From Litorimonas sp. (lineage in GTDB: Bacteria > Pseudomonadota > Alphaproteobacteria > Caulobacterales > Maricaulaceae): a stretch of DNA of 64,000 nt. Location of the stretch: positions 62,001 to 126,000 of the forward strand of contig JAPYSU010000001.1 of assembly GCA_029936425.1 (NCBI GenBank), in the 5' to 3' direction. The notes beneath the pieces were generated by a model, which ran no database searches, was not told the origin of the DNA, and saw only the letters and a program-made list of their open reading frames with translations. The position numbers and the translations under genes are program-made. How positions within the stretch are numbered: the stretch's first letter is position 1; each line of letters begins with the position of its first letter. Of the stretch, positions 7,929-17,828 are shown one piece after another.

Positions 7929-10010
7929 CTAGAAAGTCCCGCTTAACCGGGCGCGTAATATCATTCCAAATTCGCGCTCTCGGCTCTCCGTAAAATCAAT
8001 TCTGCCTATATCGCGTCGTTGCGTATAGAAAATTCTGTCGAAGTCATCACTGCTTTCAAACAAATTGCTGAGCTGGAAGTTCAGCTTCAGGCCTGCAATA
8101 TCTTTATGCTCGACGAAAAGAGCGGCAAACGGCCCTTTGAATGTGAATTGCTGTACCGTCCTTAGTCGATAAACGGGGGCATTTCTTTGCTGATTGAAAT
8201 CAAACCCATAAGCATAGTCCGTGTTTGGTATGTCGTGGCGAAATCCGACGTTCCAGTGCCAACGACTGTCTCCGTTTAACCGCCTGTCAAAGTCCTCCAG
8301 CGGGTCATCGACATGGGAAAAATGTAAGCCAAACCCTAAATTGAGTTCGGTTCCATCAAAATTCCATTTCTCACCCTTTAAAGTTACGTCGCTGTGCAGG
8401 GCATAAGTATAGGCAGTATCAATATTTCCGACTGCATCTCCATCGACCCCTACGGGAATGCGATCAACCAAATCAGAGATAAGACTGCCGTCAAGGGTTG
8501 TGTTCCATGTATTACCCTGTCCAAAATCTCGCTCATATGCAAGCTCGGCCCGCCAGGTTTGGGCCGGTACTAAATTCACATTCCCCGCCCGGTCCAAATC
8601 ATCGATTACGCTCACAGAAGAAATGAAATCAAAAAAGCTGAGTTGTCCGACCTGACGGTCTAATTTTGCGCGCCATAATTTTCCGTCGTTCGGTTTGTAA
8701 GTGACACTCAAAAATCCTTTGGGACGAATAAAATCTCGTATGATTTCATTCGGGAGGCTGACGCCTGTTTGAGAAATTTCTGAATATTCAACGCCGATAG
8801 AGGCTTGTATGTCCCATTTGGGCGAAAGAGTGCGGCTATGAGTTAGCGTCGTTTCGGCCCGTTGTTCTTCAACACGCGATGTTGCGTCAGTCAGAGGCGC
8901 TTCGACATAATTCTCCCCTTCAACAAGGGCCAGGGCGGAAGTGATATCAAGATAATTGAAAGCGCCCTCTAGCCCGAATTGCCAGTCCCTGCCGGTTTTT
9001 GGTGTCCACGAATATTCGGATCGTAAAATAGCTTCGCCTTCATCAGCGTCTTGTACGAAACGAGAGCCAAAGATACGGCGGGGACCTTCAAAGCCTTCAA
9101 ATTGAGATAATGTCGGCGAATTCTCAAATCGGAAATATCCGATCGTCTTGAATTTACCTTTTGCCCCAAAGAGTGGAAGGGGAAATTCGTAATCCGCTCC
9201 GGCGGAGGCATTCCATTCGTCTTCTGTTGCCCTGAACTGAGTATCGAGCGTTTCTCCGCTTGCCGTTACCGCGTTTCGGAATGAGTTTTCAGTCCCGATA
9301 TAATTAGACTCATTATATTCCAGATTCAGATTGCCAATATGACCCGGCTTGGGCGTCCAGTTTAAATCAGCCGTAAATCCTGGCTGATCTCCATAGTCTC
9401 TGCTTTGCTCATCTCTGAGTTCGAACACAGTTCCATCAGCCGCCGTAAGGGTTTCAAGTCCGTAAGTCCCCTGGCGAAAGGCATTATTTCTGACGCCCAA
9501 TGTGTAAGATAAATTGCCTGTTTCCCCCGAAAGCGTCGCAGCGCCTCGAAACCAGTTTGGTTCCTGGCGCGGCCGAAATTCCGGCGTCCATTCAAACGTG
9601 CCCGATATACCGGTTGATTTTGTGATGATATTGGCGACCTGGCCTGAGAGACCCGGAATTTTTAGAGCGGCTCCGTCGACAATATTAATTTGGATAACAT
9701 TAGCGGCTCCAATGCGCGATAGCTGCGCCCCGACATCCGTTTTACCTGTCAGACGTTCTCCATTAATCAGTACATTGGCGCCGCCCTGTCCCAGACCCCG
9801 ACCAAAATTTGCACCCGATAAATTAAACCCAGGGATGCGAACAATCATTTCAAAGGCGGTTGCCGGGGCGTATTGATCGAAATAACTTCTTGGATAACTA
9901 TCGGCGGCTTGGGCCTCTTGAGTCAAAGCGTCTTGCGCATAGCAAACGGAGGCCAGACTGAGTGACGCGGCAGATAAAGCGTAGGCGCAGACGGAAAAAT
10001 ATCGCCGCAT
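7929..10010 (-). CDS. TonB-dependent-receptor-like outer-membrane protein (paralogue 1)
   Basis: 693 residues: signal peptide (1-25, cleaved near CYAQ), a plug domain at about 40-140 (YAPATAFEMIVRIPGFNL, VLINGERLTGK, IPGLSGQVANII), then a beta-barrel of about 550 residues ending in Phe, as outer-membrane proteins do. It would import a ligand across the outer membrane using TonB energy, though no clear TonB box is visible. AAGGGA precedes the ATG. Its nearest relative is the next gene upstream; both keep the same plug motif, so they arose by tandem duplication. Ligand unknown; nearby gshA and a peptide transporter make peptides or thiols possible, which is speculation. Confidence 0.82.
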   Translation of the reverse strand: MRRYFSVCAYALSAASLSLASVCYAQDALTQEAQAADSYPRSYFDQYAPATAFEMIVRIPGFNLSGANFGRGLGQGGANVLINGERLTGKTDVGAQLSRIGAANVIQINIVDGAALKIPGLSGQVANIITKSTGISGTFEWTPEFRPRQEPNWFRGAATLSGETGNLSYTLGVRNNAFRQGTYGLETLTAADGTVFELRDEQSRDYGDQPGFTADLNWTPKPGHIGNLNLEYNESNYIGTENSFRNAVTASGETLDTQFRATEDEWNASAGADYEFPLPLFGAKGKFKTIGYFRFENSPTLSQFEGFEGPRRIFGSRFVQDADEGEAILRSEYSWTPKTGRDWQFGLEGAFNYLDITSALALVEGENYVEAPLTDATSRVEEQRAETTLTHSRTLSPKWDIQASIGVEYSEISQTGVSLPNEIIRDFIRPKGFLSVTYKPNDGKLWRAKLDRQVGQLSFFDFISSVSVIDDLDRAGNVNLVPAQTWRAELAYERDFGQGNTWNTTLDGSLISDLVDRIPVGVDGDAVGNIDTAYTYALHSDVTLKGEKWNFDGTELNLGFGLHFSHVDDPLEDFDRRLNGDSRWHWNVGFRHDIPNTDYAYGFDFNQQRNAPVYRLRTVQQFTFKGPFAALFVEHKDIAGLKLNFQLSNLFESSDDFDRIFYTQRRDIGRIDFTESREREFGMILRARLSGTF

Positions 10011-10044
10011 ATGAAGTCCCTTATAACATTGAGGAACCCATTTA

Positions 10045-10060
10045 GACTACGTGTGTAGTC
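10045..10060. promoter_or_regulatory. Palindrome upstream of TonB-type receptor 1, possible operator
   Basis: GACTAC-GTGT-GTAGTC is a perfect 6-bp inverted repeat 35 bases upstream of the receptor start, inside the 114-base gap between the two receptor genes. The gap is otherwise AT-rich (10070-10110). It may be a regulator site, showing that the second receptor gene has its own promoter. Sequence-only evidence. Confidence 0.3.
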
Positions 10061-10124
10061 ATTGCTAATGGTGTTTAATTAAATCAGCGTAATTTATGTT
10101 AAATAAATTAAGAATTTGAGGCGA

Positions 10125-12242
10125 TTAAAACGTATCCGTTACAGAAATCGAAATGCGTTGACCGCGCTGTCGGCTGAAAAACCGTCTCTGTATGACATCG
10201 CCATTTCGGTTCGGAGAAAATATCAAACGTTCTTGCTGCGCTTTGAAGTCAAAAATATTGGTCAGGTCCAGCGTCCACTGCATTCCGAAAAGGTCTTTAT
10301 GGATAAGGGAGAGGCGGGATTCCGGGCGGATAAAGCGCGTATCAAAAATATCCGAAAATCGAAAGACCGGGCTTTGACGTCCCTGCTCAATGGCAGCTTC
10401 CCAGGCATAAGGCGAATTTGGAACATCCTGTCGTAATTCAAGCGAATACAGCCAAAGAACTGTCGAATTAATTGCCCTGTCTGCATTTGTTAAAGGGTCT
10501 TCGATTTCACTATCGGTGACAGACCCAAATCCTTCAAGGCGCATGCCTTTCAGACCAAAATCATCTAGCAGCCAGGTCAGATTGGCATTGGCGCCATAAA
10601 CAAGCGCTGAGTCCAAATTACCCGGACCGTCAAGCACGGTGCCGTCGTCAGCGCGGCTAATGATAATTCGGTCTATGGGGTCTTCGACGAAATCAATAAA
10701 GCCGCGAAGCGTGCCGGAAAGGCCTTTATCATCCTTGCGTTCGAGAGCCAGTTCTGCCCGCCATCTCTGATCCGGTACTATATTATCATTTCCTTCATTT
10801 TCCGTATTTTCAGACAAGTTGACGGTTGAAACAAATGTGTTGAAATTCAACTGCCCGACCGTTCTTTCGATTTTCGCCCGCCACGTATAGCGGGGAGACG
10901 CTGTGTAGGAGGCGCTTAGAAAGCCTTTAGGTCGAAAAAAGGTGCGGGCAGGCGGGGCTTCACTTACAACATGTATTTCGGAATATTCGGCCCCCAATGA
11001 GGCTTGAAGATTGAGGTCTTCACTGACGCCCCAGCTTTGAGTGACGTTCGCTTGAATTCGTTTTTCCTCGACTTGCACATCATCCGGGATGGCCGGACGA
11101 TCATTAATCAAAAGTGCTGTCTCGCTGTCCAGTTTGTTGAAGGCGCCTTCGAGAGAGGCTGTCCAGTCTCTTTTTTCCCCTGTCTTCCACGTATATTCTC
11201 CGCGGGCGATATATTCGGTTGTGACATCTTCCCGCAAGAAACGGGTTGTCCTGAGCGGAGCGCCAAACCTCTGAAATTCGAAAACGCTACTGATATCCGA
11301 ATTATCCAGATTATGGAGACCGATAAGTTTTAACCGTCCGTCCGTGCCAAATAGGGAGAGATCAGTTGAATAATCGCCGCCGATTTCATACTTATATTCA
11401 TCCTCGCCCGTATTGCTCCGGGACTGTCCCGAAGTCCCTTCAGGGGTTACGGCTTCAAAAAACTCATTGAGGCCGCTATTCAGGTTTTGAAGGGATCCGG
11501 CGAGATTTAGATTGGCGACATCTCCATTTAAACGATTATAAGTCAGATTCAGGTCAAGTTCCGGTTCCTGATTTTGAAAGGCCCCGTCTTCAATCCGATC
11601 CTCGATCAGTGTCCCGCTTCCATTAAAATATTGCTCAGGCCCATTTTCCGTAAAGGTGAACTGTTCAAGTGACAGACCCAGAACATATTCAAGTTGACCC
11701 TTTTTCCCGGATAAATTGAGGGATCCTTCGAGCAATTGAGGTTCTGTCCCTTCCTCGAATCGGGCAGAATAGCGCCAGCTTCCGGACAATGTGCCGGAGG
11801 TGGCGATGATATTGGCGACTTGTCCGGACAGTCCGGGAATATCAAGAGAGGCGCCATCGACTATCTCTATTCGAGTCACCGTATCGGCCGGAATGCGCCG
11901 CAAAATTTCGCTGGCGTCGGAGGATTTTGACGAGGGCCGGCGGCCATTGATGAGAATATTCAGAGAGGCCTGGCCAAAGCCGCGTTCTGAGCCTTCTCCG
12001 CCCTGTAAGGTGAAACCGGGAAGGCGGGCCACCATATCGCGGGCCGTATTGGGGTTGAATTTCTCGAAATAATCCGGGGTGTAAACTTGCGGAGCGGTTC
12101 CGGAGTTGCCTTCTATAACGCTTTCTGCCGGGGTAGACGATATCTCTGGACTGTCGTCCTCTTCTGGCAATGGCGTCTGCCCATAAGCCGCCCCGGCCCA
12201 GAGGGCAGTTCCAGATAATAGTAAATGCGCGAAAAGTCGCAA
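10125..12242 (-). CDS. TonB-dependent-receptor-like outer-membrane protein (paralogue 2)
   Basis: 705 residues: signal peptide (1-21, cleaved after AYGQ), a Glu/Ser-rich linker, plug domain at about 55-150 (FNPNTARDMVARLPGFTL, LNILINGRRPSSK, IPGLSGQVANII), then a barrel ending ISVTDTF with the terminal Phe. The start is TTG at 12242: an in-frame stop lies just upstream with no ATG between, and GGGG precedes it. The rare start codon suggests modest expression. It lies 114 bases before its paralogue on the same strand and is divergent from the peptide transporter gene. The two share plug and barrel spacing but differ along the barrel, so they probably bind different ligands. Confidence 0.82.
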   Translation of the reverse strand: MRLFAHLLLSGTALWAGAAYGQTPLPEEDDSPEISSTPAESVIEGNSGTAPQVYTPDYFEKFNPNTARDMVARLPGFTLQGGEGSERGFGQASLNILINGRRPSSKSSDASEILRRIPADTVTRIEIVDGASLDIPGLSGQVANIIATSGTLSGSWRYSARFEEGTEPQLLEGSLNLSGKKGQLEYVLGLSLEQFTFTENGPEQYFNGSGTLIEDRIEDGAFQNQEPELDLNLTYNRLNGDVANLNLAGSLQNLNSGLNEFFEAVTPEGTSGQSRSNTGEDEYKYEIGGDYSTDLSLFGTDGRLKLIGLHNLDNSDISSVFEFQRFGAPLRTTRFLREDVTTEYIARGEYTWKTGEKRDWTASLEGAFNKLDSETALLINDRPAIPDDVQVEEKRIQANVTQSWGVSEDLNLQASLGAEYSEIHVVSEAPPARTFFRPKGFLSASYTASPRYTWRAKIERTVGQLNFNTFVSTVNLSENTENEGNDNIVPDQRWRAELALERKDDKGLSGTLRGFIDFVEDPIDRIIISRADDGTVLDGPGNLDSALVYGANANLTWLLDDFGLKGMRLEGFGSVTDSEIEDPLTNADRAINSTVLWLYSLELRQDVPNSPYAWEAAIEQGRQSPVFRFSDIFDTRFIRPESRLSLIHKDLFGMQWTLDLTNIFDFKAQQERLIFSPNRNGDVIQRRFFSRQRGQRISISVTDTF

Positions 12243-12465
12243 AATAAAGCCCCAACCTATTTATGTTTTTCTTCGCCTTAAGCGGGTATCCCCCATGCCT
12301 CAACCCTAAAAAAGACCTCGCTTTGGTAAATTTTACCTCTTAACCCACTGTAATCCATAAAACAGAGGTTTGCGCCTCCAAAATCTTTGTGCCAAAGCAA
12401 AGGCTGAATTTGCTTACTCTGAGGGGCGGGCAACAAAAATAAGCTCGAAAGGGGAGTTTTATATA

Positions 12466-14061
12466 ATGGCATCAAAATTAGAGATGTATGGAGAAGAGAA
12501 AACCATACTGGGTCACCCTAGGGGACTCTTCGTTTTGTTTTTTGCAGAAATGTGGGAGCGTTTTTCTTATTATGGAATGCGCGGATTGTTAATTTTTTAT
12601 CTAACTCAGCATTTTCTTTTTGAGCGTGGAGATGCACTAGGCATTTTAGGGGCTTACATTACATTGGTTTATATCACGCCTGTTATCGGAGGAATGCTTG
12701 CCGATCAGTTTTTAGGGGCGAGACGTGCAGTTATGTTGGGGGCGACATTACTGGTGATAGGGCATTTTGGTATGGCTTTTGAAGGCAGCCCTGTTCCAGA
12801 AGGTGGAACGGCAGACCCATTCATTCTTAATATATTTTACCTGTCACTTGCTTTTATCATCGCGGGGGTAGGCTTCCTAAAAGCCAATATTTCCACAATG
12901 GTTGGGGAGCTGTATCCCAAAACAGATGTCCGACGGGATTCTGCCTACACGATTTTCTATGTCGGGATTAATATGGGGGCGTTCCTTGGCTCACTGATTG
13001 CCGGTTTCTTGGGGCAGACTTATGGCTGGGCTTGGGGGTTCGGTGCCGCCGGGGTCGGCATGCTTCTCGGTCTCGTCGTTTTTGTCTGGGGTAAAAACGA
13101 CCTTAGAGGAGCGGGCGAACCCGCTGATTTAGCAAAATTGAAAACTCCAGTTTTCGCAGGGATGTCACCACAAACTCTGATCTATATCGGAACGGCGGTA
13201 ATGGTTCTCGTGTGCTGGCAATTAGTCCGATATCAAGGTACGGTGAATACACTGCTCGCCATTACAGGCGCTTTAACTTTCATCTACATTATTCTGCGAT
13301 CCGTAATTACGCTTCCAAAGGAACCAAGAAACCGTATTTTTGCGGCTGTTTTTCTTATTCTGGTGCAAGTGGTGTTTTGGTCGCTGTTTGAACAAGCTTC
13401 CTCCTCCCTGAACTTATTCACGGATGAGCACGTAAATCGGAATATGCTCGGTTGGGACGTTCCGGCCTCCATGTTCCAATCAGTTAATGCTGGCTTCATT
13501 CTCTTATTTGGTCCGGTCTTTGCTGCGCTTTGGGTTTGGCTTGGAAAGCGAGGAATGGATCCTTCGGCTCCAGCCAAATTCGGGCTTGGTATTGTTCAGG
13601 TAGGGTTGGGTTATTTGGTCCTTGTCTGGGGCGCAACAACTGGCGACCTGACCCCGGTAATATTTGTATTCCTTATTTATCTCTTACACACTACTGGTGA
13701 ACTTTGTTTGTCTCCCGTCGGACTCTCCGCTATGACCCGATTGTCAGTACCATCTATGGTCGGATTGATGATGGGAACTTGGTTCCTTGGTTCTGCAGGC
13801 GGGAATGCTCTATCAGCAATTATTGCTCAGGAAGTTGCCGAAACTGGTCTCAAAGCGGATTATATTTCAGGGTATCAAACCATGGGGTATTATGCGATCG
13901 GATTCGGGATTTTTGTCTTTATTGTATCGCCAATTATCAAACGCATGATGCATTTGGATACTTTGAAAGATGATGATGTTGATGGCAGCCTAGCAGGTCA
14001 GTCTATGATCGGCGAGCCTGCCGCTGCTGGCGTCCATACAGAAGAAGAAAAGAAAAAATAA
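12466..14061 (+). CDS. POT-family proton-coupled peptide transporter
   Basis: A 531-residue inner-membrane carrier of the major facilitator superfamily importing di- and tripeptides with protons. The N-terminal helix carries the POT signature ExxERF (EMWERFSYYGMRGLL), followed by DQFLGARRAVMLG and GFLKANISTMVGELY, then about 12-14 membrane helices. ATG 12466 is chosen for the GGGGAG upstream; the frame extends to 12370 without conserved sequence. It is divergent from the TonB-type receptors, which may feed the periplasm with its substrates. Codon use looks more AT-rich than its neighbours. A strong terminator follows. Confidence 0.9.
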   Translation: MASKLEMYGEEKTILGHPRGLFVLFFAEMWERFSYYGMRGLLIFYLTQHFLFERGDALGILGAYITLVYITPVIGGMLADQFLGARRAVMLGATLLVIGHFGMAFEGSPVPEGGTADPFILNIFYLSLAFIIAGVGFLKANISTMVGELYPKTDVRRDSAYTIFYVGINMGAFLGSLIAGFLGQTYGWAWGFGAAGVGMLLGLVVFVWGKNDLRGAGEPADLAKLKTPVFAGMSPQTLIYIGTAVMVLVCWQLVRYQGTVNTLLAITGALTFIYIILRSVITLPKEPRNRIFAAVFLILVQVVFWSLFEQASSSLNLFTDEHVNRNMLGWDVPASMFQSVNAGFILLFGPVFAALWVWLGKRGMDPSAPAKFGLGIVQVGLGYLVLVWGATTGDLTPVIFVFLIYLLHTTGELCLSPVGLSAMTRLSVPSMVGLMMGTWFLGSAGGNALSAIIAQEVAETGLKADYISGYQTMGYYAIGFGIFVFIVSPIIKRMMHLDTLKDDDVDGSLAGQSMIGEPAAAGVHTEEEKKK

Positions 14062-14081
14062 ATCTTCTTAAGATCCATCAA

Positions 14082-14111
14082 AAAAAGCCCGCTCAATTGA
14101 GCGGGCTTTTT
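14082..14111 (+). terminator. Rho-independent terminator after the peptide transporter
   Basis: AAAAAGCCCGCTCAATTGAGCGGGCTTTTT forms a long uninterrupted stem with a T-run on the plus strand and an A-run in front, so it could also end minus-strand transcripts. It separates the transporter from the DUF2785 gene. Confidence 0.9.
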
Positions 14112-14163
14112 ATTTGCCGAAAATATATATCAGCTATAAGTCTCTTTTTAAAAGGGATTAATT

Positions 14164-15102
14164 ATGTCGCTATTCTGGGGTCGTAATTTCATTGTCAGCA
14201 TTTCATTGTTGTCGGCTGCAATATTTATTCATAACGACATTGCGGCCGAGCCGTCGCCGGACACTTGCCGCATTGAAGGGTATGACAAAAACGGGCTGAT
14301 GGCGCTGCGGCAGGCGGAGTATCACTTCAAAGAACCTGAGCAGGCGGATCAAATAGCGTTGGAGATGTTGCCCTGCCTTTCAGATCCCGACCCTGATCTG
14401 CGAGATAAATTTGCCTATGAAGGCTACGTCAATTTTTTGAGAAGGGACCGTCTATCCGACGCGACGCTTCAGAGTTTGAGAACCAGGCTTATAGAAAATC
14501 TGTCGTCCGAGACGGAAGCGGTCTACGGCGTTAAAAAACCATTTGCCGCCTTGGTTCTGGCGGAGCTGGCTCGCCAGGACCGTTTAAAGGAAACTCTCAC
14601 GCCGGAGGAGAGACAGCAACTTCTCGACGCTGCGACAGATTACATTCGAGGTATAGAAGACTATCGCGGATATGACGCAAATATCGGCTGGAGGCACGGC
14701 GTCGCGCATGCGGCAGACTTGCTGATGCAGCTCTCTTTGAATGAGGCTTTAAACGCGCCGCAGCAAAAACAAATAAGAGACGCCGTAAGGTCGCAGATAA
14801 ATCCTAATGAGACGCATTTTTACATTTATGGAGAACCCGAGCGTTTGGCGAGGCCAATATTATATTTGGCGCTAAAAGGCGCTTTTAATGAACAGGACTG
14901 GGCGGCCTGGATGCAGGAACTGTCTGACCCGGCGCCTTTTAAAGATTGGAGCGACGTCTATCAGTCACAAAAAGGGCTGGCGAAGCTGCACAACACAAAG
15001 GCGTTCGCCAATGCGATTTACATCAATGCCGTAAATAGCGGAAATGAACAGGTTCAGGCGCTCGCGGCTCCGGCTTTGGAGGTGCTAAGCGCGCTGCCTT
15101 GA
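14164..15102 (+). CDS. DUF2785 domain protein, exported
   Basis: A 312-residue protein with a hydrophobic N-terminal segment (FIVSISLLSAAIFI) probably acting as signal peptide. The body is all-helical and HEAT-like; LSDPDPDLRDKFAYEGY followed by GWRHGVAHAADLLMQL is the pattern of DUF2785, a family without a proven function. Cysteines at CRIEG and PCLSD could pair in the periplasm. It stands alone between a terminator and a convergent small gene that begins one base after its stop. Family call fairly sure, function unknown. Confidence 0.75.
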   Translation: MSLFWGRNFIVSISLLSAAIFIHNDIAAEPSPDTCRIEGYDKNGLMALRQAEYHFKEPEQADQIALEMLPCLSDPDPDLRDKFAYEGYVNFLRRDRLSDATLQSLRTRLIENLSSETEAVYGVKKPFAALVLAELARQDRLKETLTPEERQQLLDAATDYIRGIEDYRGYDANIGWRHGVAHAADLLMQLSLNEALNAPQQKQIRDAVRSQINPNETHFYIYGEPERLARPILYLALKGAFNEQDWAAWMQELSDPAPFKDWSDVYQSQKGLAKLHNTKAFANAIYINAVNSGNEQVQALAAPALEVLSALP

Positions 15103-15276
15103 TCAGCCGTCATCGCGGTGACGGGTTTTGCCGACACCTGAGAAAATACCCAGGCCTATCAGAACGAGTGCGCCAACGGCGATCCAGACGGGCGGTACGC
15201 CCAGCAGAAAAGCGCCGATCGCCAGACCGCCAATAAACACGATAAAGCCGATAAGATAAATTGCAAAAGTTGACAT
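15103..15276 (-). CDS. Small two-helix membrane protein (57 residues)
   Basis: Minus-strand ATG at 15276, TGA at 15103-15105. The product begins MSTFAIYLIGFIVFIGGLAI and has two hydrophobic segments (about 4-25 and 27-46) with a Pro-Pro turn between, ending in a charged tail (GKTRHRDDG). That is the layout of a genuine small inner-membrane protein rather than a random frame, and it fills the gap before tldD exactly. Only a weak GGGG precedes the ATG. Function not recognised; similar short proteins are common in alphaproteobacteria. Confidence 0.7.
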   Translation of the reverse strand: MSTFAIYLIGFIVFIGGLAIGAFLLGVPPVWIAVGALVLIGLGIFSGVGKTRHRDDG

Positions 15277-15339
15277 GAAGACCCCACTTATTAATTTTAA
15301 TAGTAACGTCAGCCGCTCTGTAAAGGTTGCAATATAATC

Positions 15340-16755
15340 TTAGGCCGCACTTCCGCCGACCGTTAAGTTCTCGACGTAAAGGCTGGGTTGGCCCACGCCG
15401 ACGGGCACGCCTTGCCCGGCCTTGCCGCAGACACCTATGCCCGGATCGAGCGCCATGTCATTTCCGACATGGCGAATTTGTTTGAGCACGCTGGGACCGT
15501 CGCCGATCAGGGTGACGCCCTTCAGCGCCTCGCCGATTTTACCATTTTTCACGCGGTAAGCTTCTGTGCATTGGAAGACGAATTTACCGCTGGTGATATC
15601 AACCTGCCCGCCGCCAAAATTGGTCGCGTAAATTCCGTCTTTCAACTCAGAGAGCATTTCGTCCGGATCCTTTTTACCGCCGAGCATATAGGTGTTGGTC
15701 ATACGCGGCATGGGCGAGTGAGCAAAACTTTCGCGGCGCCCATTTCCGGTTGCCTTCACGCCCATCAGGCGCGCGTTCATCCGGTCCTGCATGAAACCTT
15801 TCAAGATACCGTCTTCGATCAAAACGGTGCGCGAGGTCGGCGTCCCTTCATCGTCAATGGTCAGAGAGCCGCGGCGGCCTTTAATCGTGCCGTCATCGAC
15901 AATGGTGACGCCCGGCGCGGCGACGCGCTGGCCCATCATCCCGGCAAAGGCGCTTGTGCCTTTTCGGATAAAATCGCCCTCAAGGCCGTGGCCCATAGCT
16001 TCATGTAGCAAGATGCCAGGCCAGCCCGGGCCGAGCACCACATCCATCTGTCCCGCCGGGGCGGGAACCGAGCCCAAATTGACCTTCGCCTGACGCAGCG
16101 CCTCTTTTGCCAGCGGTTTCCAGAACTCAGGTTTGACATATCCGTCATAGGCTTCGCGTCCGCCGGCGCCGGCATAGCCGCTTTCGCGGCGACCGTCTTT
16201 TTCGGCCACGATGGAAATATTCAGCCGGACAAGAGGGCGAATATCGTCATAGCGTTCTCCATCGCCGCGCAAAATAGCGATGGCGCGGCGATTGCCGGAG
16301 AGGGTCGCGGTGACTTGCACCACGGACGGATCCAGCGCCCGGCAAAAAGCATCAATTTCCTCTAGCAGGCTGACTTTGACGCCAAATCCCGGATCGGCCA
16401 CAGGGTCTACATCCGGATAGAGTTTGTTATTGGTGCGCTGCGGCGGCTCTGACAATGTACCGTCATATCCCTGTTTGGCCATATTGACGGCTTTGGCCGC
16501 GCGGGCCAGCGCCCCAGGACTCATCTCGGTCCCTTGAGCAAAACCGGACGTGTCTCCGGCGACGCATCGCAGGCCGAACCCCCGCGACGTGTCGAAACTG
16601 GCATTTTTCAGCCGCCCATCATCAAAAGTGAGCGATTCTGAGGCGGAGCGCTCGACAAATAATTCGCCGTCATCGGCCCCTCGAAGAGTGTCATCGAGCA
16701 AGGTCTGGGCGGTTGCGGCGTTCAATTCACTGTCTTCAAAGACAAAATCTGACAT
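15340..16755 (-). CDS. tldD: Metalloprotease TldD
   Basis: A 471-residue subunit of the TldD/TldE (PmbA) zinc protease that degrades modified peptides, for example leader peptides of peptide antibiotics and unfolded peptides. The zinc site HEAMGH is at residues 251-256 in PGILLHEAMGHGLEGD; the C-terminus QPSLYVENLTVGG is also typical. Length is normal. The TldE partner is not in the window. In many alphaproteobacteria tldD lies divergent from the cox cluster, as here. Confidence 0.95.
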   Translation of the reverse strand: MSDFVFEDSELNAATAQTLLDDTLRGADDGELFVERSASESLTFDDGRLKNASFDTSRGFGLRCVAGDTSGFAQGTEMSPGALARAAKAVNMAKQGYDGTLSEPPQRTNNKLYPDVDPVADPGFGVKVSLLEEIDAFCRALDPSVVQVTATLSGNRRAIAILRGDGERYDDIRPLVRLNISIVAEKDGRRESGYAGAGGREAYDGYVKPEFWKPLAKEALRQAKVNLGSVPAPAGQMDVVLGPGWPGILLHEAMGHGLEGDFIRKGTSAFAGMMGQRVAAPGVTIVDDGTIKGRRGSLTIDDEGTPTSRTVLIEDGILKGFMQDRMNARLMGVKATGNGRRESFAHSPMPRMTNTYMLGGKKDPDEMLSELKDGIYATNFGGGQVDITSGKFVFQCTEAYRVKNGKIGEALKGVTLIGDGPSVLKQIRHVGNDMALDPGIGVCGKAGQGVPVGVGQPSLYVENLTVGGSAA

Positions 16756-16929
16756 TTACGGAGCTTTCTGTGGCTATTCCCTCTTTATCTAAGCGCTCTG
16801 TCAGGATAGACAACCGCCCAAATGCGACAATAGGTGCCGAAGTCTGTTCACGACTTTTGGCGCTGTTGCCTTTATGAAATATGATGTCGATCGGATTACA
16901 CATCCCGATACAGTGTTAAAGAGGACCAG

Positions 16930-17787
16930 ATGCGGTTTTTAAAAGCAATTACAGGCGGAACGGCCTTAGCAGGACTGAGCGCTTTCGCGGCTCAGGCGCA
17001 AGACGCGCTTGGCAGACCGTCACAGGACGGGTTTTGGTTCCAAGAAGCTGCTACACCCGTTATGGATCAACTGCTGGACGTGCATCGCCTCGTTTTCATA
17101 ATTATCTGCGCTATTGTTGCTTTGGTAATGATCCTGATGCTCTACATCATGATCCGCTTCCGCGAAAAAGCGAACCCTGTTCCGTCCAAAACCTCTCACA
17201 ATACGATGATCGAGATTATCTGGACGATAGCTCCGGTTATTCTTCTTTTGATTATGGTTGTGCCGAGTATGCAGCTCCTTTATTATCAGGATCGTCTGCC
17301 TGAGACCGAAATGACGGTCAAAGTCGTCGGCAATACCTGGAACTGGCAATATAGCTATCCGGATTATGAAGATATTGACGAAATTATTTCCAACCCGATT
17401 GAAGAAGTTCAGGCGCGCGAAGAGGGCGTGCCTTACCTTCTGGCGACTGACGCGCCTCTCGTGGTTCCCATCGGAACGAAAGTGAAGGTTTTGGTGACGT
17501 CAGTGAATAATATGCATAGCTGGGCCGTTCCAAGCTTTGGCGTTAAAATGGACGCCGTCCCTGGATTGGTGAATGAGACCTGGTTCGAAATCTACGAAGA
17601 AGGCACTTATTACGGTCAGTGTTCCGAGATTTGCGGTATTCGCCATTATAAAATGCCGATTGAGGTTTTGGCGGTCAGCAAGGCCGACTTTAACCAATGG
17701 GTCTCCAATGGCGGGAGCTTCACCGAAGCGGTCGCTGAAACGACAGCCAGTACAACAGGTGCGGCCACACTCGCCGCTCGCGATTAA
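16930..17787 (+). CDS. coxB: Cytochrome c oxidase subunit II
   Basis: A 285-residue aa3-type subunit II that takes electrons from cytochrome c through its CuA centre. Signal peptide 1-23, two membrane helices at about 54-76 and 95-117, then a periplasmic cupredoxin domain. All CuA ligands are present: H196, C231, C235, H239, M242, with E233 between the cysteines. W138 in NTWNWQY is the electron entry region. GAGGACCAG precedes the ATG. First gene of the cox cluster, 41 bases before coxA. Confidence 0.97.
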   Translation: MRFLKAITGGTALAGLSAFAAQAQDALGRPSQDGFWFQEAATPVMDQLLDVHRLVFIIICAIVALVMILMLYIMIRFREKANPVPSKTSHNTMIEIIWTIAPVILLLIMVVPSMQLLYYQDRLPETEMTVKVVGNTWNWQYSYPDYEDIDEIISNPIEEVQAREEGVPYLLATDAPLVVPIGTKVKVLVTSVNNMHSWAVPSFGVKMDAVPGLVNETWFEIYEEGTYYGQCSEICGIRHYKMPIEVLAVSKADFNQWVSNGGSFTEAVAETTASTTGAATLAARD

Positions 17788-17828
17788 TTAACTGACGCAA
17801 AAGACGTTAGAAACGAAGGAAAGACATC

